From Leptidea sinapis (taxonomy: Eukaryota > Arthropoda > Insecta > Lepidoptera > Pieridae), in the NCBI RefSeq assembly GCF_905404315.1, contig NC_066275.1, forward strand, positions 8,246,001 through 8,310,000: a DNA stretch of 64,000 nucleotides, in the 5' to 3' direction. The notes under the pieces are model-generated. The model ran no database searches, was not told where the DNA came from, and was given only the letters and a program-made list of their open reading frames with translations. Shown here in pieces: positions 33,894-45,284 of the stretch; position 1 is the stretch's first letter; each line of letters starts with the position of its first letter. The translations under genes and the position numbers were made by a program.

Positions 33894-34248
33894 AATTTTT
33901 GTTTTTCAAATTTTGTTTGCTCTTCCAAATCTTATGTAAAAATTTGTTTATATTTCAACAACAGGTTATATCTGCATATGAAGATGTCATTTGTTATTAA
34001 AAAGAACCAAGTAAGAAAAAAAACTACGACATTAATGACTTTTAGGCTGTATTTAGCACTAATTTCAAAATGTTTGTGTCTCATTAAATTCTCAATTCAT
34101 TTTTACCATTTTTACCTAAATGATAGTTGTATGCTGTAGTTCTATACATACATACATACTTTTTAATATTTAATGTTTAACAGCTTCTAAATTCAAAAGA
34201 GTTATAAAGAATCGTCTTATTCAATACGATTAAAGAATATATAGACGA

Positions 34249-34365
34249 CTAGCGGACCCGACAGACGTCGTACAGGAACACACATGTTCAATTTGAAAAA
34301 TCGGTCCAGACGTTAGGAGGAGATCACTAACATACGTAGGAGAATTATGTGTCGACTGTATTGAG
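34249..34365 (-). mobile_element. Helitron 3'-end remnant
   Basis: CTAGCGGACCCGACAGACGT at 34249 is the inverse of the GTCTGTCGGGTCAGCTAG end type. Then AAATCGGTCCAGACGTTAGG follows as in related elements. The 5' end was not found before LINE B begins. Confidence 0.5.
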
Positions 34366-34375
34366 AATCTAATTC

Positions 34376-34965
34376 GTGGCCATCTGGAGAGCAAAGCCAA
34401 ATTGGCTTCGAAGAATCTGGGCGTCATCAATAGAGCACGGCAATACTTAAAGCCGGCCCACATTCTAGCGCTCTACAAAGCGCAGGTCCGACCACACATG
34501 GAGTATTGCTGTCATCTCTGGTCTGGCGCACCCCAGTATCAGCTCGATCCATTTGACCGCGTGCAACGCAGGGCAGCTCGAGTTGTCGGGGACCCAGTGC
34601 TCTGCGAACGGCTGGATCACTTAGCGTTGCATGCTTCATTGTGTGTCTTCTACCGCATTTATCACGGGGAGTGTTCCGAAGAGCTGTTAACCTGATTCCT
34701 GCCGCCGAATTCCACCTTCGCACGACACTCCATAAGTTAGGATGTCATCCCCACCATCTGGATGTGTGGCGGTCCTCCACAGTGCGGTTTTAAAGGAGCT
34801 TTCTTCCTCGTACTACAACGCTGTGGAATGAGCTTCCTTGTTTAGTGTTTCCGGGACGATACGACATGGGTACCTTCAAAAAAAGCGCGTACATGGGCGG
34901 CGGTGATCACTTAACACTAGGTGACCCGTACGCTCTTTTGTCCTCTTATTCCATAAAAAAAATCT
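34376..34965 (+). mobile_element. LINE B C-terminus plus 3' tail, best coding copy
   Basis: The plus frame from 34378 reads GHLESKAKLASKNLGVINRA, then KPAHILALYKAQVRPHMEYC, LWSGAPQYQLDPFDRVQRRA, CVFYRIYHGECSEEL and, after a frame change, DVWRSSTVRF and WNELPCLVFPGRYDMGTFKK. The 3' UTR follows, with GGCGGCGGTGATCACTTAAC and TATTCCATAAAAAAA. This is the region after the reverse transcriptase domain of a Jockey/CR1-type LINE. Endonuclease and RT domains are absent: 5'-truncated. Confidence 0.8.
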
Positions 34966-34969
34966 CAAA

Positions 34970-35165
34970 TTCACTGGAACACTTGGAAAAATCGGAACAG
35001 CCATTTAGGAGGAATTTCAATTGTGAATCTAAACCATCCTCGAATCCACTTGAACACACACAGACAATTTCATTCAAATCGGTCCAGCCGTTAAGAGGAG
35101 TTCGCTTTCAACACACGTACAGAAGAATTATATATATAATTCTTTATATAAAGATAAAGAAGTAT
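34970..35165 (-). mobile_element. Decayed non-autonomous repeat, Helitron-like body
   Basis: CATTCAAATCGGTCCAGCCG TTAAGAGGAG and GAATTATATATATAATTCTT, read inverted, resemble the 5' part of Lepidoptera Helitron-like elements. GAATTATATATATAATTC is itself an 18-base palindrome. Confidence 0.4.
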
Positions 35166-35212
35166 GGAAAATAGATGCTCCTGGACTAAGATTAATCTCA
35201 TGAATGTAACAT

Positions 35213-35330
35213 GAATAAAATTGGCAACGCTCTTGTGATGCCTCTGGTGTTGCAAGAGAATGTGTGCGGCGGTGATCACTTAACACCAGGTGACTCGTAC
35301 GCTCGTTTGTCCTCGTATTCCATAAAAAAA
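35213..35330 (+). mobile_element. LINE B 3' tail fragment
   Basis: TTGGCAACGCTCTTGTGATG, CTCTGGTGTTGCAAGAGAAT, GTGCGGCGGTGATCACTTAA, GTATTCCATAAAAAAAA. One of the best-preserved tails. Confidence 0.75.
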
Positions 35331-35616
35331 AATGTATTCTTTTGGTTTATATAAAATCTACTGTAATTGCATTATGTAGAACCATTTAGTGAGTTTGCTT
35401 TATGAGCATTATTTTTGTAATTTTGTAGTTATAGTGCGTATGCTATGACACGGTTCATCATGGTGAACTTTTCATTAATTTCATTCTTTTCTTTCCATTT
35501 CAGTCAGCATGCTGACTGAAATGGCATTACTTTCGGCAGCGTCGTTTGCCGGGTCGTCTCCTTCCCTCAAATATGTGCATAGTGCTTGTGGTGCCAGTTT
35601 GACCTGTTATAGTTTA

Positions 35617-35888
35617 ATATTGACACACTTTTTACACAAATTATCTTGCCCCAAGTTAAGCATATATAGCCTGTGTTATGGGTTACAAGACAATGATATA
35701 TTTAATACAATATACTTACTTAAACATACATAAATTCATATATAACATACATAAATACATTTATACATCCATGACTCGGAAACAAACATCCATATTCATC
35801 ATATAAATGCTTGCACCAACCGGGATTCGAACCCGGGACCTCTAGCTTTGTAGGTAGGATCGCTAACCACTCAGCTATACAGGTCGTC
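35617..35888 (-). mobile_element. tRNA SINE, full length
   Basis: Inverted body from AATATTGACACACTTTTTAC to CTTGCACC, then a complete tRNA head ending GACCTGTATAGC at 35888. The B box (GGTTCGAATCC minus) lies at about 35831-35821, and the A box region reads TAGCTGAGTGG. This is the most complete copy. Confidence 0.85.
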
Positions 35889-36164
35889 ATAGTTTAGTTA
35901 TTTGTTGGATGCGATTACTGATTGTGACAGTAATCACAACCATCATGTTCTCGAAGCATCCTTGCACAAACAATGAGTTCAAGCTCTAAAGGTTGATGCA
36001 TCCAATATACGATAATTCTATGAATTTTATAAGATTTAAGCAGTTTATTCTTTATTACTTTTTCTGAAATATTTGATATTATTTAAACAAGATTTATATA
36101 TTGAATGCAGCACCTTACAAACTAATTAGTTATGTATATTACAGCCATTGTTAAATACTCTATT

Positions 36165-36330
36165 TGATTGAAAAGAGTGGCGGTTGAGTTTCTTGTATGT
36201 TCTTCTCACGAGCTCTTCTTTTTCCGAACATTGTAGATTCAGTAATTTCAAAAGAAATAAAAATTTATAGTGACGATTCAAAGTGCTTAGTTTAAGCCTA
36301 ACTGAATAAACCATATTTGACTTTGACTAT
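36165..36330 (+). mobile_element. LINE 3' tail fragment (GAGTTTCTTG family)
   Basis: AAAAGAGTGGCGGTTGAGTT TCTTG, GACGATTCAAAGTGCTTAGT, TTAAGCCTAACTGAATAAA and TTTGACTTTGACT. This is a well-known order in Lepidoptera LINE tails (recalled). Confidence 0.6.
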
Positions 36331-36539
36331 ATGATTGAGGTCTTTTGCCGCTGGGACCCTCACAGATAGATTTTTTTTTTACTCTGTTCCACAGGCGTGC
36401 GATAGGATTCTATCCTCGACATTCATACAATTTTCATCCCAAGAGTAGAATTGTCGTCTTTTATTGTGCCCATTCGTGTCTAGATTTCTAGGGCCCGTCC
36501 AAGGCCTGTGTATGATACAATCTTGCAGAACATGCTGTG

Positions 36540-36748
36540 TTTAGTGGCATTATATAGCTAGTGAAATCACTGAGCAAATGAGACATAACATCGTATGTCT
36601 CAAGGTGACGAGCGCAATTGTAGTGCCGCTCAGAATTTTTAGGTTTTTCAAGAATCCTGAGCGGCACTGCATTGTAATGGGTAGGGCGTATCAATTACCA
36701 TCAGCGGAACGTCCTGCTCGTCTCGTCCCTTATTTCTATAAAAAAAAG
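36540..36748 (+). mobile_element. Element A, 5'-truncated
   Basis: From TAGCTAGTGAAATCACTGAG to CGTCCCTTATTTCTATAAAA with an A-run. The head is absent. The ORFs of 68 and 73 residues are artefacts. Confidence 0.8.
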
Positions 36749-36750
36749 TT

Positions 36751-38155
36751 ATGTTTCAATTATTCACATTCAGTATTAATAAATGATAATTTGAAATAGG
36801 AAATATGAATTTTATTGCTTGTAACTTGCATGTAAGGCTGTTTTATTTGATATTGATTGGTTATAATGTATAATTAAATAGCTGAGACCGAGTCACGTTC
36901 AAACTTTTAAAGCTACCTTGGTACAAGCTATGCTTAGCTATCTTTATCTGCATATACTTTCAAATTAGGACCACATTGAAAAAAAATCTCTACTTACACT
37001 CTTCGTACGCGAGTCTGACTCGTATTTAGCCGGTTTTTGTTGGTAGACTGGCAGCTGACAAACATAATATCTCCTCCAAACATAATTAAATCATTGAATA
37101 TATCTGAGCCACAGATAATCACGGACTATTTTGCTTAACTCTAGCGTGCGATTATATTATTTTTGTTACAAAAAGTTTATCTAAATTTCTACACATCAAA
37201 TTGTATTGAGAAACATTAATCATCAATTTAAAATTAATCATAACGGAGATAGAAAAGGTTTTGATTGTCAAGTCGTAAACAGTCAGCCACGCCTGGAATA
37301 AGCTCCTTAGTATTTTGAGTATCACAAATCTAAATTAATCATCCATTATCGGGCTGTCGTGTCGTCTATACGTTAGTATATTATTCTAGTCTATGAAATT
37401 AATAACATTAGGTTTGATTATAATAATAATTGATAGCATGAATAAATAATGCCATAACTTGACTTACCATAACGATTGTAGGACTGTTTTATTAATTAAT
37501 TAACTTACCATTTGATATTGAGGTAGGTACCATCTTAATGTAATAACATTTTTCTTTAATATATTTATCACTAATAACAAAAATACAAGCTGTACACACG
37601 CGGCCATATTGCAAAAATGTCTGCCGCGCAAGCGCTATTCAGCGTACCCTTTATAATTTTGGGGATGGATTTATCGCTATCCTTGTTCTTTCAACGCCGT
37701 GTGCCATAAGAGCTTCTCTTTTTACGGTTCTATTGTTATTTTGACGTTTCATCAGGGTGTACTTTCTAAAGGGTGGCGGAGTTACCAATGTGAAGTTAGC
37801 TACGAGTGGAATAATATACTTATAAAGTTCGTGGATTAAAATATTTTATGATCAAACACAAAATGTTATGTAATAACAATATTACATGCAGCGTTTCTAG
37901 TAGAGCAACTTTTGTCACTGAATAAACAATTTAAACGAAATCAAATGCACCTGTTCAGATGATTCGTTTTGAACATTTGTAGAAAAGATGGCAGACATTG
38001 AAAAATTCTGATATTTGTGTGCAATTAATATTTTGAATATTCCACAGAAATAAGATTATGACTGGATTTTGGAGAGATTTACACGTAGATTGCTTCTGAG
38101 GGAATTGGCTAACCGGAGCATATTAATAATATAATATGAATATCCTAAAGCAGGG
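36751..38155. other. Intergenic DNA with a small GC-richer spot
   Basis: Mostly AT-rich without genes. At about 37600-37760 the sequence (GCGGCCATATTGCAAAAATG, CTGCCGCGCAAGCGC, TTGACGTTTCATCAGGGTGT) is GC-richer, includes a GCCAT core as bound by Pleiohomeotic, and matches no repeat here. Regulatory role not established. Confidence 0.35.
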
Positions 38156-38159
38156 TCCA

Positions 38160-38655
38160 CATATAACGAAGATATAAAACGAAGGTCCGGCCACATATTA
38201 AGGAGTAATGCTGTCATCTCTGGCTTAGGGCACCCCAGTATCAGCTCGAACCATTTGACCGCAACGCAGAGCTGCTCGAATTACCGGGGACCCAGGCTGG
38301 CGATCACCTGGCGTTCCGTAGAGACGTCGCTTCATTGTGTGTCTTCTATGGCATTTATTACGGGGAGTTTTTCATAGAGATGTTTCACCTGATTCCTGCC
38401 GCCGAATTCAACCTTCACATGACACGCAACAAATCAGAATATCATCACCCACCATCTGGATGTGTGGCGTTTCTCCACACTGTGGTTTTCAAGCAACCTT
38501 CTTCCACATACCATAAAACTGTAGAATGAGCTTCCTTGTGTGGTGTTTCCGGGACAATACGACATCGGTACCTTCTAAAAAAAGTGCGTACACCTTTCTT
38601 AAAGGCCGGCAACACTCCTATGATTCCTCTGGTGTGCAAGAGAATGTTGAATGAA
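38160..38655 (+). mobile_element. LINE B C-terminus plus 3' tail
   Basis: GGTCCGGCCACATATTAAGG AG, AGTATCAGCTCGAACCATTT GACC, then frames reading CVFYGIYYGE and PAAEFNLHMTRNKSEYHHP, and tail AAAGGCCGGCAACACTCCTA. Many indels; a dead copy. Confidence 0.75.
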
Positions 38656-39017
38656 AAACTCTGAGCAGACTAAACTAGAGTCAATTATTTAATTATAATA
38701 ATAAAGGTAATCCGTAGTGATCAGTACACCAAAAGGAAATAATATTTACATAAAATATTATATATTTATCGATATAAACTAAGATGTTTTATGAATAAAA
38801 CGAAATAATAAAATGTAGATATTTTTTTTATATGGGGCTTCGTTCAGTTCAGAAAGTTCATAGAGAAGTTATTATTAATAGAATATAAACCAACCACAAC
38901 TAAAAGTTACTGCGATATATTTATTATTATTGAAAAAATTGATGGCAGATTGTCTACCTGATCTTTAACAGCATCATCCACCTGAAAGTGTAACGTGGTA
39001 GAACCCCAATTACATAA

Positions 39018-39215
39018 CCTGTATAGCCGAGTGGTTAGCGATCCTACCTACTAAGCTAGAGGTCCCGGGTTTAAATCCCGGTAGGTGCAAGCATTTATAT
39101 GATGAATATGGATGTTTATATGAATTTATGAATGTTTAAGTAGGTATATTGTATTAAATATATCATTGTCTTGGCCTTTTAACCCATAAGGCTATAAAAG
39201 TGTGTCAATATTTAT
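39018..39215 (+). mobile_element. tRNA SINE, slightly shortened body
   Basis: ACCTGTATAGCCGAGTGGTT AGCG with A box, GGGTTTAAATCCCGG (B box mutated CG to TA), then ATATTGTATTAAATATATCA and AAGTGTGTCAATATT. The middle has deletions. Confidence 0.8.
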
Positions 39216-39219
39216 TTAT

Positions 39220-40549
39220 TTATACCTTACGCCCGTTACCCAAAGGCTTAAAGATATCATGTCTTACGTCCCCGTTCTATAAGACACAAGTCGCAAATAT
39301 CAAAAAACTTAAATTGTTTTTTGAAAATGTGTATTATTACAAGGATCAAAAGTACCGACAAAACTCCTCACGACTACGGCGTACGCAGGTAGCTCGAAGT
39401 CATTAAAGGATTACTAGGCAAAATCCCCGCTTTGTAACCGATGACTTGCAAATCCTTTAAGTAGTCAAAACATTTCAAAATAAGTTTATTATCCTGTTAA
39501 TTCGGAACAATGGTGACAAACAATTGTATAGTATGAAACGGTACATTCCCAAGAGAGCAATAGTGCTGCTAAAAATAGTATTTAAATATCTCGACGCAAA
39601 TGCAAGGCCGAATATATTTCAACATGAAAGGAGACGTATACCCTTTCATACATTATTGGGCCAAGATCTAAAAGTATGAAATTTATGTAAAAAAAAAGTG
39701 TCAAAAAATAGCTTATAAATTAAAAAAGCATCACTGAGAATTTGAGGATTTTTGGCAATCTGAAATCTGAGTTATAGGAGGTTTTATAAAATTGAGGCTA
39801 TGCAATATATGGGCAATAATCTATATTAAAACAGCTGATTTTTGAAATGTGATTGTTTTTTTGTTGTACGATACTAATCCTTCAAGTTTAGCAATATCAG
39901 AAGTTATTTAAAAAGCAGGAAAATATCAATGAAACAACGGGAAACACTGTCAACACAGATTAAAAATACAGAACGAGTTACAGAATCGACTTTTTCTTCG
40001 ATCGATTTCTTGCATATAATATTAAGTTGATACTTAATATTTTTTTTACTAAAGACATAATGTTATGTTAATTATAATGTATTTTTTAGGTACTTTTATT
40101 GAATCAATCATCTGTTGCAAGTGGTTTTGGGTTGAATTGTAAAAACTCATTCACATAATCGATAATAGTCATCGATATACCATTTTAATCGTGAATTTAA
40201 AGATAAAGAGAACGTAATTTTAAGATTTCTCGTTTTCTAGATTGTGAATTAGGGTAATTTTCTATATTATGAAATAGAAAACAGTTTGGCCCAGAAATCC
40301 CCCCCCTTGTTCGTTTCCCATATTTAAAATTATTGCTTACTTTGATCTACTATTAAATACTCCTATGAATTATGGTTGGACACTAACTATATATACCTGA
40401 GTCAAAGTGATTAGTAGAACAGCTTCCAGACAAATAGTCAAGTGGGGTGAGATTGTAAAGCGGGCGCTTTGGAGCTTTTAAAAAACCAATAATTTAATAA
40501 TACAACTATTTTGTTGTAATTTACCCATTCATTAGTTAAAAATCATTTT
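39220..40549. other. Intergenic DNA
   Basis: No gene or repeat recognised. The 68-residue ORF at 39200-39406 starts at the SINE end and is unsupported. Confidence 0.45.
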
Positions 40550-40832
40550 CTTTTTTTTTTTAAATGAAAATAAGGAGCGAGACGAATTGGACGTTCAACT
40601 GATGGTAATTGATACAGAGCCGCTCAGGGTTCTTGAAAAACCCAAAATTTCTGAGCAGTACTACAATTGCGCTTGCCACCTTGAGACATAAGATGTTAAG
40701 TCTCATTTGCCCAGTAATTTTACTAGCTTCGACACCCTTCAGACCGAAACACAGTTATACCTACTTACACAATACTGCGTCACAGCAGAAATAGGAGCTG
40801 TTGTGTTATCCATAATCTAGCCGGCATCTTCT
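40550..40832 (-). mobile_element. Element A, head truncated
   Basis: T-run and AAAATAAGGAGCGAGACGAA at the left; CATAATCTAGCCGGCATCTT at the right, missing the last CCTCCCACTGG. A deletion removes part of the GCCCTGCCCATTACAATGC block. Confidence 0.75.
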
Positions 40833-40975
40833 CATCTGGTTCCACTTTTCAAATAATTAAAGCTAATGTCAAATTAATTTTTAAATGTCATTGTTTTCTG
40901 TTATCTAATTAGGTAGGTAAGTGTTTATGTTAAAATTTAATAGGTTACTGACCTTTTAATATAAAAAAATAATCA

Positions 40976-41272
40976 TCTAATATATAAAATTCTCATGTCG
41001 CGGTGTTTGTAGTTAAACTCCTTCGAAACGGCTTGACCGATACTCATGAAATTTTGAGTGCATATTGGGTAGGTCTGAGAATCGGACACCATCTATTTTT
41101 CATCCCCCTAAATGTTAAGGGTGTTCCACGCCAATTTTTTTGTAAATTTGTTTAATTATGAGTCAGCATTAAAAAATACATACAACTTCTAATTTTCACC
41201 CAACTACGATCAATAGTTACTTTTTTATCGCGATTTTAATATTGGCAATACAACGTTTGCTGGGTCAGCTAG
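40976..41272 (+). mobile_element. Non-autonomous Helitron, 297 bp
   Basis: TCTAATATATAAAATTCTCA at 40976 after A; ends ACGTTTGCTGGGTCAGCTAG at 41272 before T. Same family as the minus copy at 25222-25531. Confidence 0.8.
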
Positions 41273-41380
41273 TTATTTTATATATTAATACTAACGCAGT
41301 TTGCAACTTTGTTCGCGTAGAATACGAACAAATAATACATTGATATAATAATATATATTATCTACATTTTTTGAGTAATC

Positions 41381-41562
41381 TTGAGTTAAAATTCCGCAAA
41401 TATTTGTTGTCAATCAATTTGACACGTGTTTCACCTCTACACGAGGCATCCTCAGCAGATGTTGACTCGCCAATTTCAGGCACGAGACTAGCAGTCTGCC
41501 TCGTAGGCGAAACACGTGTCAAATTGATTGAAGACAAAATATTAGCGGAACTTACACTCAAG
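41381..41562. repeat. Foldback element, copy 2
   Basis: Left arm TTCCGCAAATATTTGTTGTC (41392-) faces GAAGACAAAATATTAGCGGAA (41530-41550), with the inner pair TTTGACACGTGTTTCACCTC against GGCGAAACACGTGTCAAATT. A CACGTG is present in both arms. Flanking TTGAG (41381-) and CTCAA (41557-41561) extend the palindrome. Opposed ORFs here are read-through artefacts. Confidence 0.8.
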
Positions 41563-41649
41563 ATAACTCAAAAAATTATCTACCTATATGTTGATATTAT
41601 TTTTTTTTCATCCCAAATGTTCCATATTCTGTCAAAATTATCAAAGCAA

Positions 41650-41752
41650 ATGTGATTCCTCTTGTGTTGCAAGAGAATGTGGGCGGCGGTGATCACTTAA
41701 CACCAGGTGACCCGTACGCTCGTTTGTCCTCCTATTCCATTAAAAAAAAGCT
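41650..41752 (+). mobile_element. LINE B 3' tail fragment
   Basis: TGTGATTCCTCTTGTGTTGC, GTGGGCGGCGGTGATCACTT, CCTCCTATTCCATTAAAAAA. Short, intact tail. Confidence 0.75.
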
Positions 41753-41867
41753 CATTTCGGGGGTTCCCCATACTTAGAACTAAAACTCAAAAATTTTTTT
41801 TTATCATACCAATACGTGTGGGGTATTTATGGTATAAGTCTTCAAAAATGATATTGAGGTTTCTAAA

Positions 41868-42018
41868 AGGGACTAGACGAGCAGGACGTTCAGCTGATAC
41901 GATCTTGAAAAACCCCAAAAATTCTGAGCGGCACTACAACTGCGCTCGTCACCTTGAGACATAAGATGTTAAGTTTCATTTGCCCAGTAATTTCACTAGC
42001 TATAGAACCCTTCATGGG
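41868..42018 (-). mobile_element. Element A, internal part
   Basis: GGGACTAGACGAGCAGGACG, then a deletion joining CAGCTGATACG to ATCTTGAAAAACCCC, then the usual middle to TTTCACTAGCTATAGAACCC. Confidence 0.7.
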
Positions 42019-42019
42019 C

Positions 42020-42802
42020 GAGTCCATCTCGCACTTGGCTGGTATTTTAGGTAATTAATTTACATCAGATTCATTTCTTTTGACAGAACAACATCTGTCG
42101 GGTTAGATAGTTATTTATATAATAAATAAAATAATTTTTAAACATTATCGAATCAACTCCTCTTTATTCTTAGCGACCATATTAATTGACTAGAGAAGTA
42201 CATAAGGTATAAATATTTATCTACACCAATGCTTTAAATCCTCTATTAAAGATTCTGAGACAGTTAGCTTATTGCCAACATTAAAACACCCAATGTTCTA
42301 ATAACCATTACATCATCCAAACGAGTGTTGTAATGTTGTACTGAATTTCATAACAACACTCCAATTTTTTTTTTCAATCCCTTCATGCTCAAAGAGTTTG
42401 AACAGACAGCCACATTCTTATTGAACGATGCGTGGTATCTGTATGAATTTCAAAAAAAGAACATTCTCGTTTACGCGCGTTCCACACTACCAGAATATCG
42501 CGCGACGTAAAAAAAAGGTAGGTTATTCGAATCCCCGCCATTTTTCTTCGATATTTTTATTGTTTTGTTTACAAAAAATGAGCGATTCATTTTAAACGCT
42601 GCAAAAGAACATAATATTCAAGTGAATTTTAATTATTGCACTATACAAACTGTAAATTACTACTAAAATAAATATTTTTTTCATTAATACTTAGTTTATT
42701 TGTACTTATATTATCAGTAATGGATGATATTAGGTTACTACTAGGACTAACTGTTTCAGAATCTTTTAGAGGATTCATATTCTGGGTGTAGATAAAGTCT
42801 TG
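42020..42802. other. Intergenic DNA downstream of ftz
   Basis: AT-rich. A decayed Helitron-type end (AGAACAACATCTGTCGGGTT AGATAG at about 42085-42110) and a CpG-containing spot at about 42470-42505 (TTACGCGCGTTCC, ATCGCGCGACG) are the only features. Confidence 0.4.
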
Positions 42803-42925
42803 TATGCAACTGTTGATAATTAGGTATTAAAACACTCATGTGATACTATTATCACACTCGGCTTCGCCTTGTGTCATTAACCCACATTCGTATTTTAATA
42901 CCCCTTATTACACAACAGTTGCATA
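42803..42925. repeat. 123-bp palindromic MITE-like repeat
   Basis: TATGCAACTGTTG (42803-42815) and its exact complement (42913-42925) are the ends. Imperfect complementarity continues inward (AGGTATTAAAACACTCATGT against ACATTCGTATTTTAATACCC). It lies about 0.8 kb past the ftz stop. Confidence 0.7.
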
Positions 42926-43720
42926 AATAACTATTATTAAGTACTAGAATGCAAAAACTTTACAATAAGCAATATCTTATTACTAATAGGAACTTGATAT
43001 CTTTTGCGAATTATTTACAGAAGTTTAATTTACTATAAACTCTACTTATAAAACTTATCTCTAACTTAGCAAATGCATGGCTCACATATTCTATTATTAA
43101 CAAAAATAATGTATTGACTTTGTACAATGTGTTGAAATAACTTTATATATTACATTTTACGATGATTATTCGGAATTGAATGTTTAATATTATGTGTATG
43201 AAATAAATATACTAATATAATAATCGAAATAACTTTGAATATAATGTCATAAATCGAATAATATAAAAATTGAAATTGTCAAAATTAATTCGGTTTTAAG
43301 TCAATTAAATATGCAACTTAGATAATGGATTGGTCATTAGTGGGATAATCTTGACACTCAATGGCACCTTTCAAATTTTGTACCATACGCTTCGTGTTAT
43401 TTTATAGTGAAACTCATAAAATACAAAATACTTACTGATGATATGTGATCCTAGTGTATTTCTTATTTCTTGTAGTATTATTGTTTTCACAGAGTTATAC
43501 TACGCAACCCGGCATTTAGTTTATTAACAAAGTTTAACAGAAAATGTGAAACATCAACGTCACACATTGAGACTGGCTTGAGTACGCACACTTGGGCTTA
43601 GTATTAGTTGCCGCACTTAGCGACAATACCTGCGGTATCTAGTTGGAGTGCAGCGGAGACCAATCCTTAATCTAAGATATACAATTAATTTTAATATTCT
43701 TAAGTGCTTAAATGAAGCTG
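42926..43720. other. ftz 3' flank and probable 3' UTR
   Basis: Non-coding, AT-rich. On the minus strand AATAAA lies at 43525-43520, about 196 bases after the ftz stop, and is a candidate polyadenylation signal. No repeat recognised. Confidence 0.4.
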
Positions 43721-45284
43721 TCATATTTGTGGAATTACGTTACCATAGGGTGGAATAACACAATTCTGAGCCATAGAGCCAGATAGATGGTTAGAATTTA
43801 AGCTGGAAATCTTAGTTCCATGATTCATGTTATGAAAATTTTGATAGTCAGGAATAGACATCATATTCCTTGTATCTGTATATTCCGGAAGATTACCTAG
43901 TTTCGTAACACCGACGTCGTCCATATATGGATCTGGAGAAGTGGAAAGTTTACCATCTTTTTTCGCCTTCATTCTACGGTTTTGGAACCATATCTTGATT
44001 TGTCTTTCGGTAAGACCCAAGGCATGTGAAACTTCTATTCTCCGGCGTCTTGAAAGATATTTATTGAAATGGAATTCCTTTTCTAATTCCAGTGTCTGGA
44101 ACCGTGTGTATGTTTGTCTCGTTCTTTTAGATCCCTCTTTTTTGTCATCATCTAAAAATAAAAATAATATGTTAATATTTTTTAAAAACGATGGTACCTG
44201 TACATTTTTAATTAGATCCAACCTATATTGATTAAAATCCTAGGAAGCAATAGTTGAATACTTTGTAGTACACAGAAATTATATAATAAACTAGATAGAC
44301 AAATATAAGTAAATATCAATAAAAAAAATACGTATTATATATTTAAATAGTATACATACTGCCAATACTTTTCATCCATGGGTAAAAGCCCTGTGCCTCT
44401 GAGTTGGTAGCCATTTTGTTTTCACTATAATCCTCATTGTCGCCGCCTGCGTCGACCCTTGTCATGTCCTGACAGCTTTCTATAGCATTCGCCTTTGTAC
44501 TATCACTGACAGCCGCCCTTCCTACTTCTTTGCCACTAGCCTTAACTTCATCAGCATCATCACCATGAAATTGTTCTAAATTACATTTTTTCGCAACCAA
44601 TTCCTCGTTGTGTTTTTCCCAATTCTCGAGTTCAGTTCTTGGACACATAAATTTTTGTTGATATGGTTGTTGTGAGTATGTTTCGTCACTTTTTATATCA
44701 TATCCTTGATGTTTTATATTCCCATTTATACTTGGCTTAGATTTGTCAAGAAAAGCTCTAAAAGCTTGACTGAGTTTGGGGGTATCATCATCTTCAGAAG
44801 ATTTAACAACACTGGATACACTGTGTGGCGATCCGTAATTTGTTTCTGGCAAACTGCACTGACTAGGAGAATTAACAGGCCTCGTGTTATATCTGGAGTC
44901 TAAATATGAATTATTTATTAAGGTTCTATTATTGTTTTCGTACTGGTAGTTTTCATACTGTTGCGAGTAGTAACTCATTTCCCTCCACTTGTTTATCATT
45001 TCCATATTTGCGTGACTGTTGCCGTTTGCATAATTCATAGAATAATTTTGCCAATTAATTGGTTCTGATTTAACTACAGAAGTTGGATTGTTTGGATCAT
45101 ATAACTTACCGTTAGCTTGATGATCATTATAATCACTGTTTGGTTGGACAATTTGGTGATTATATGCATTGGGTGAAAAGGGGTATTGATAACCATAGTT
45201 GTAAGGTTGTTTGGCACTCTGCGAGTTAACGTCAGCACTATTCCACATATCACTAGCACGATTTGTAGTTGCAGCTGATGACAT
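43721..45284 (-). CDS. ftz: fushi tarazu (ftz), complete, two coding exons
   Basis: Homeodomain transcription factor of the Hox cluster, pair-rule/segmentation and neural roles in insects, nuclear. Exon 1 is 45284-44360 and exon 2 is 44151-43721 (stop TGA at 43723-43721). They are joined by a 208-base intron in phase 1, giving 451 residues. Exon 1 is Asn/Ser/Tyr-rich and has FRAFL at residues 175-179, where Drosophila Ftz has LRALL, and FYPWMK around 300-305. The homeodomain spans residues 316-375 (genomic 44131-43952): SKRTRQTYTRF at its start, helix 3 RQIKIWFQNRRMK with Gln50 and Asn51, then AKKDG. KRTRQTYTR and the KKD after the recognition helix are typical of Ftz, whereas Scr and Antp have RMKWKKE. 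The start at 45284 was chosen because the 74 codons upstream look like leader sequence and MSSAATTN resembles the MATTNS start of Drosophila Ftz; -3 is a purine. A longer product from 45506 cannot be excluded. Scr lies downstream on the same strand. Confidence 0.9.
44152..44359 (-). other. ftz: ftz intron (208 bp)
   Basis: The donor A|GTATGT starts at 44359 and the acceptor TTTTATTTTTAG ends at 44152. Splicing joins A to AT, giving an Asn codon between SIG and DDKKEGSKR, and removes the in-frame stop that would otherwise follow MYTI. The position, between YPWM and homeodomain, is the usual Hox intron site. Confidence 0.88.

Noticed and set aside
43941..44231. 96-residue plus-strand ORF over the ftz homeobox
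   Set aside because: Antisense of the homeodomain exon.
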